A stretch of 64,000 nt of DNA from Paenibacillus sp. R14(2021) (lineage in GTDB: Bacteria; Bacillota; Bacilli; Paenibacillales; Paenibacillaceae): the NCBI RefSeq assembly GCF_019431355.1, contig NZ_CP080269.1, forward strand, positions 4,397,001-4,461,000, given 5' to 3'. Shown in pieces: positions 60,603-64,000 of the stretch. Each line of letters begins with the position of its first letter. Within the stretch, counting starts at the first letter, position 1. Both the position numbers and the translations under genes were made by a program. The notes beneath the pieces were generated by a model, which saw nothing but the letters and a program-made list of their open reading frames with translations, ran no database searches and was not told where the DNA came from.

Positions 60603-60839
60603 TTACTTGACCGCGCGCATCCGCACGATGGCTGCGGCTGCTTCCGCGCGCGTCGTCTTGACGGATGGCGCGAAGCGGTTATCCTGCAGCCCGTCGAGCA
60701 GCGCGTGCTTGCCGGAGACGGCGACCGCGCCGCGGGCCCAGCCGGGCACCGACGCATCGTCGGCGTAGCCAGTGGCCGCGCTGCCGTCGGTCGGCAGGCC
60801 AGATGCCTTGACGACCATTGGGTGATATGGGCCTTGCAT
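60603..60839 (-). pseudogene. Remnant of an S-layer-homology (SLH) protein
   Basis: A 78-codon frame encoding one complete SLH domain plus the end of another: MVVKASGLPTDGSAATGYAD, VPGWARGAVAVSGKHALLDG and the closing TRAEAAAAIVRM. There is no ribosome binding site before the ATG and an in-frame TAA lies 9 nt upstream. SLH domains normally occur in sets of three on large exported proteins with signal peptides; none of that is present, so this looks like the surviving C-terminus of a deleted gene. Confidence 0.65.
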
Positions 60840-60852
60840 CTGGGCTTAGCAC

Positions 60853-60895
60853 AAAGAAGAGCCTCTGCCGCGGGCAGCGCGGCAAAGGCTCTCCT
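60853..60895 (-). terminator. Terminator of the hisS-adenylyltransferase unit
   Basis: Read on the minus strand, GAGCCTTTGCCGCG pairs with CGCGGCAGAGGCTC (one mismatch), followed by TTCTTTG. It lies about 20 nt after the adenylyltransferase stop. Confidence 0.8.
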
Positions 60896-60912
60896 ATCAA
60901 TCGGGGAATAAC

Positions 60913-61797
60913 TTAGACAATCCGTTCCTGGATCGTGCTGCCCATGTCCCGCACCTGCTCCAAATAAGCGGTCATAAGCCTGTCATCCTCGATACTGTAG
61001 CGGAAGCCGAACCGCTCGGCGATTTCTTCTCCCATGGCGCGGAACAATTCACAAGCTGCAAAAACAGCCTGCCATGCGTTCTCCGTATTTCCGTCGGCAT
61101 AGGTCCTCTCGTACTGCGTCCAATAAGCAGGAGGAAGATAACGTTTCAAATACTTGCCTTTCTTGCCGATGGACAGCCGGAAACCCTGATCCATGCCGAT
61201 CCACCACCCGGCCATTTGGTTCAGCATGTCCCGGATGACCGTCTCGAACATATCCTTGGCATAAGGCAGCTCGTCGCGCGCAAGCCCTTTGGCCACGTTC
61301 TGCATGCACCACCAGAATTCATTGCAGCAGTGTGCATATAGCGGCTCGGTAGGCTGCTTCACCCAATAATCTTGATCGGAAGGGGGCGGAATCGCAGGCA
61401 GGCAGCCGTCCTTGTCGAGCAGCGGGAGAGTCAGCTTATCCGCGAGGTACGTATCCTGCATATCCGCGATAGTGCGAAGATGCAGATCGATTCGATTGCC
61501 GTCCATAAACAGCATTAAATACCCATAGGAACTTGCGGTATCCACGTTCTTCCCCAGAAGCGCATCCAGTCCGTCCGGCTCCTGCACCATCCGAAGCTCG
61601 CCGAACCGGCGAATCCAGTCGGGATCGCGCAGGAACGATGCCGTTTCCTTTACCACATAAACAATGTCATAGTCTTGGAACGTATCCCGGGGCGCGTTCG
61701 GATTCGTTCTCGATCCGTTCATGTAGACTGCGCGAACGCGCTCATCCTCCTGTGCAGTCCCCACAATAAGCTTGAACATATCGGCTTCGCTTCTCAT
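60913..61797 (-). CDS. Aminoglycoside 6-adenylyltransferase-like protein (ANT(6)/AadK type)
   Basis: A 294-aa protein of the AadE/AadK streptomycin adenylyltransferase family: YMNGSRTNPNAPRDTFQDYD holds the nucleotidyltransferase G-S and D-x-D (DYD), followed by FMDGNRIDLHL with the third carboxylate. Later blocks NEFWWCMQNVAKGLARDELP and GKKGKYLKRYLPPAYW match the C-terminal substrate domain. Motifs look intact, so adenylylation of streptomycin-like drugs is plausible. GGAGG precedes the ATG. It lies only 21 nt after hisS on the same strand, so the two are probably co-transcribed. Confidence 0.9.
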   Translation of the reverse strand: MRSEADMFKLIVGTAQEDERVRAVYMNGSRTNPNAPRDTFQDYDIVYVVKETASFLRDPDWIRRFGELRMVQEPDGLDALLGKNVDTASSYGYLMLFMDGNRIDLHLRTIADMQDTYLADKLTLPLLDKDGCLPAIPPPSDQDYWVKQPTEPLYAHCCNEFWWCMQNVAKGLARDELPYAKDMFETVIRDMLNQMAGWWIGMDQGFRLSIGKKGKYLKRYLPPAYWTQYERTYADGNTENAWQAVFAACELFRAMGEEIAERFGFRYSIEDDRLMTAYLEQVRDMGSTIQERIV

Positions 61798-61818
61798 GTT
61801 TCTCCTCCCGCATACATG

Positions 61819-63102
61819 CTAGTTCGGACGACGTTCCTTCATGTAGGCGACCGCTTCTTCGATGGTAAGAACGAATTCCGATTTCTCGTTCATAGCTTTT
61901 AACCTCACCTGATTGTTGCATTTTTCTTCCTCACCTATCAGTATGGCATACGGAGTGCCCTTGGCGGAAGCGGCTGCCAGCGCTTTCTTCAGCTTGCGTC
62001 CGGCTTCCGTGCGCGTGCGGATGCCCTGCTTGCGCAGTACGTCCGCCGCCCGAAGCGCTTCAGGGACATTTTCCCCGATGGGAATGACGACGGCCTCGGC
62101 CGCCCTCGTCTCTATGGAGCGGCCCTCCAGCATCGCCATGATGGATTCCATGCCGAAGGATAGGCCGACGGTCGGATAGGCGATATCGTCCCGGCCGACG
62201 AGCTGTCCGATGATGGCGTCATAGCGCCCGCCCCCGCCGAGACTGGATGTGAAGGTGCCAGAGGCATCGAAGATCTCGTAGACCGTCCCCGTGTAGAACG
62301 ATAATCCCCGTGATAGGAAAGGATCGAACCGGCACGACGCTTCCAGCCCGATATCGCGAATCAGCCGCTGCAGGGTAGCTGCCTCCAGGGCGCCGGGGGA
62401 GCCGCCGAGCTTGTATTTCTCGGTCAGCTGCTCAAGCGTGGGGCGCTCCATGGCCATCAGATCGAGGATGGCGGCTGCCGCGGCCGGATCCAATCCTTTG
62501 GTGCCAAGCTCGGCTCTGACGCCTTCTGCGCCGATCTTCTCAATCTTATCGAGCGTCAGCATGACGGTCAGCATCTCGGTGTCCGGCACGCCGACCGCGG
62601 CAAGCACCTCGCCGAGGAACCGGCGGTTGTTCCACCGCAGCGCCACGGCAATATCCAGCGTGCGGAATACGTCCGCGGCCAGCTGCATAAGCTCGGCTTC
62701 CGCTTCTGGACCGGCAATGCCGACGACGTCGACGTCGCACTGCAGGAACTCCCGTAGCCGTCCGCGCTTGACGGGACCGTCGCGGAATACTTTGCCGATC
62801 TCGTACCGTCTGAACGGCAGGTCGATGCCGGGATTCAGCGCGATGACTTTGGCGAAGGGGATAGTGAGATCATACCGCAGCCCAAGCTTACGTTGGCCTT
62901 GATCGGTCAGCTGGTACATTTCCTTCAGGATTTCGTCGCCGCCCGCGTATTTGGATGCGAGCAGCTCGATTTCGTTCAGCAGGGTTGAATCCATCTCGTC
63001 GAAATCATAGCGCTCGAACCAGGTTACGAGCGTATCCTTTACTTTCTTGCGGAGCGCCTGCTCCTTGCCGAAATAATCATAGGTTCCTTTGACGTTCTGC
63101 AT
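61819..63102 (-). CDS. hisS: Histidyl-tRNA synthetase
   Basis: A 427-aa class II aminoacyl-tRNA synthetase charging tRNA-His. Motif 1/2 regions: LRYDLTIPFAKVIA and RYEIGKVFRDGPVKRGRLREF. The histidine-A signature is LSFYTGTVYEIFD, and motif 3 is VGLSFGMESIM. The C-terminal anticodon domain has VVIPIGENVPEALRAADVLR. AAAGGATGG precedes the ATG. The expected aspS gene does not follow; an adenylyltransferase gene does. A leader with an attenuator-type terminator lies upstream. Confidence 0.96.
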   Translation of the reverse strand: MQNVKGTYDYFGKEQALRKKVKDTLVTWFERYDFDEMDSTLLNEIELLASKYAGGDEILKEMYQLTDQGQRKLGLRYDLTIPFAKVIALNPGIDLPFRRYEIGKVFRDGPVKRGRLREFLQCDVDVVGIAGPEAEAELMQLAADVFRTLDIAVALRWNNRRFLGEVLAAVGVPDTEMLTVMLTLDKIEKIGAEGVRAELGTKGLDPAAAAAILDLMAMERPTLEQLTEKYKLGGSPGALEAATLQRLIRDIGLEASCRFDPFLSRGLSFYTGTVYEIFDASGTFTSSLGGGGRYDAIIGQLVGRDDIAYPTVGLSFGMESIMAMLEGRSIETRAAEAVVIPIGENVPEALRAADVLRKQGIRTRTEAGRKLKKALAAASAKGTPYAILIGEEEKCNNQVRLKAMNEKSEFVLTIEEAVAYMKERRPN

Positions 63103-63130
63103 GGGAAACCATCCTTTCGTTATTGAGGGG

Positions 63131-63319
63131 ATAAAATAAAAAGCGCGCCGGACCTCTTGGTCCTGCGCGCCCGGTATGCGGCAGGGAGGGAAGCGCGAAA
63201 TGCGCTAGCCCACCCTGAATGTGTACAGGTGTGCTAACGCTGCTTGTGATGATGAAGCGGATTACAGTTCATTCGAATGGCGGATTTCATGGCGTGCAAT
63301 CTCCTTCGAAATAGGATGT
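63131..63319 (-). promoter_or_regulatory. hisS leader with attenuator, candidate T-box riboswitch
   Basis: The minus-strand leader (~190 nt) contains AGGGTGGG (63209-63216), matching the start of the T-box element; the fourth position G after UGG fits pairing with C73 of tRNA-His. A GCGC hairpin and CCCTCCCT follow, able to close an antiterminator. Then comes a strong terminator: a GCGCGC-GGACC stem (about 63143-63170) with TTTTTATTTTAT, 28 nt before hisS. The conserved ACC of the T-box is CTA here, and I could not draw a clear Stem I, so the class is uncertain. Confidence 0.5.
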
Positions 63320-63325
63320 AGAGTG

Positions 63326-63354
63326 ATTATAAGGATTCTCCGTCCAAGAAGCAA
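63326..63354 (-). promoter_or_regulatory. hisS promoter
   Basis: On the minus strand TTGCTT (63349-63354), a 17-nt spacer, and an ideal TATAAT (63326-63331). Transcription would start near 63319 and run through the leader. Confidence 0.75.
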
Positions 63355-63383
63355 GGGGGGAGGAGGCGTATCCGTCGGGCCAT

Positions 63384-64000
63384 TCAAACGCCATGCGTCT
63401 CTGCGGCCCGTGCTGTTAGCAAGTAATAGAAACCGGTCGTGCGGAGTCCCTTGCTGCCTGCGTGTTTCTCGAATTGCGATGCGATTCCGTCCATGCAGGC
63501 TTCGCGCACATGCTGCTTATAGCTTTCATTCTGTCCGAATACGAACATTTCAAGCACGTCCTCGGGCGACGGCAGCCAGACGGTTTCTTGAAGCCGGGTT
63601 ATTTGGACCGCCGTAACGCCGCTCTGCCCCAGCCGTTCTTGAATCTTATCCAGAATTGGCGTGCCGGGCGACGGGGGTGCGAAGAGTCCGGGAAAAGCGA
63701 GACCGAGCTCGCCGCCCTCGCCCTCGCCGTCTCCCGGATGGAACAGCACGAGCGGCCCGCCGGGCTTGACGATACGGTTACCCTCGGCAAACCAGCTGGT
63801 CGGTCCTTTCTTCGTGAAGGCGGCGTCGAAATAATCGCCCGGAAACGGGAGGCCGTCATGCGTGCGGCCGACAACGTAGCGGACATTGGGCTTGTGGTGG
63901 TCCCGGTTCGCCGTGGCGATGAAACCTTCGGTCATGTCGTAACCGATCACCTCGTCTGCATAGCCGGCCCAGCGGTTCGTATAGGCACCATGCCCGCAGC
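63384..64000 (-). CDS. Class I SAM-dependent methyltransferase (partial, N-terminus off the edge)
   Basis: The frame is open from the right edge. It enters with CGHGAYTNRWAGYADEVIGY, the glycine-rich motif I and the following acidic position of SAM methyltransferases, then VRYVVGRTHDGLPFPGDYFD (motif II/III) and FAEGNRIVKPGGPLVLFHPGD (post-motif). The C-terminal ~90 residues are family-specific. The substrate is unknown. About 205 residues are visible; the start lies beyond position 64000. Confidence 0.82.
   Translation of the reverse strand, partial: CGHGAYTNRWAGYADEVIGYDMTEGFIATANRDHHKPNVRYVVGRTHDGLPFPGDYFDAAFTKKGPTSWFAEGNRIVKPGGPLVLFHPGDGEGEGGELGLAFPGLFAPPSPGTPILDKIQERLGQSGVTAVQITRLQETVWLPSPEDVLEMFVFGQNESYKQHVREACMDGIASQFEKHAGSKGLRTTGFYYLLTARAAETHGV

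Overview
The window looks like the chromosome of a spore-forming, Gram-positive bacterium of the Paenibacillus type. Reasons seen in the sequence: strong AGGAGG-type ribosome binding sites, frequent TTG/GTG starts, a gerA-type spore germination receptor operon behind a promoter of the forespore sigma-G type, a CIRCE element, Rex- and MhqR-like operators, an SLH-domain remnant, and a large carbohydrate-degrading gene content at fairly high G+C. I found no rRNA, tRNA, CRISPR array, prophage or complete insertion sequence.

Layout. 1-8.4 kb: an operon for importing and trimming alpha-mannosides (end of one LplB-like permease, an LplC-like permease, GH125, an unassigned clan GH-A-like hydrolase, GH38), closed by a strong terminator. 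8.6-15.7 kb: scattered housekeeping and accessory genes (P-loop kinase, DUF4309 secreted protein, divergent LysR/MFS pair, aldo/keto reductase, MATE exporter, GntR-FCD regulator). 15.9-21.9 kb: a second glycan locus, in which a GntR-LacI hybrid regulator lies between a 733-aa GH-like protein and a secreted GxGYxYP protein; an identical 13-bp palindrome type sits at both target promoters. 22.2-24.5 kb: DUF1641 protein plus type II NADH dehydrogenase behind a Rex-like site. 24.6-29.7 kb: a quinone/electrophile-response region (MarR/MhqR-like, rpiA, DoxX, two ring-cleavage dioxygenases, GAPDH) with two MhqR-type operators. 29.7-33.7 kb: germination receptor operon in the order A-C-D-B. 33.9-38.6 kb: patatin, LysM protein, lipase-like protein, GH36-like protein. 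38.7-42 kb: AraC regulator, a decayed gene, sugar isomerase, HAD phosphatase.

42-46.7 kb is the most unusual region: a promoter with two perfect inverted repeats drives a deacetylase-like lipoprotein, a PilZ-glycosyltransferase and a membrane-anchored deacetylase-like protein. The PilZ c-di-GMP motifs look intact, but the catalytic motifs of all three enzymes are altered. 46.8-53.5 kb: GNAT, a frameshifted methyltransferase, uridine kinase, CIRCE-controlled htpG, NAGPA-domain protein, thioesterase and VTT membrane protein. 53.6-57.8 kb: a secreted copper-amine-oxidase-N/ankyrin protein, then a LigB-type dioxygenase/esterase operon divergent from an XRE-cupin regulator with twin operators. 58-64 kb: TetR plus ABC-2 exporter, SLH remnant, ANT(6)-like adenylyltransferase, hisS with an attenuator leader, and a methyltransferase running off the right edge.

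All assignments come from reading motifs and gene order; no database search was run. Start codons were chosen by ribosome binding site where possible and are noted in each entry.
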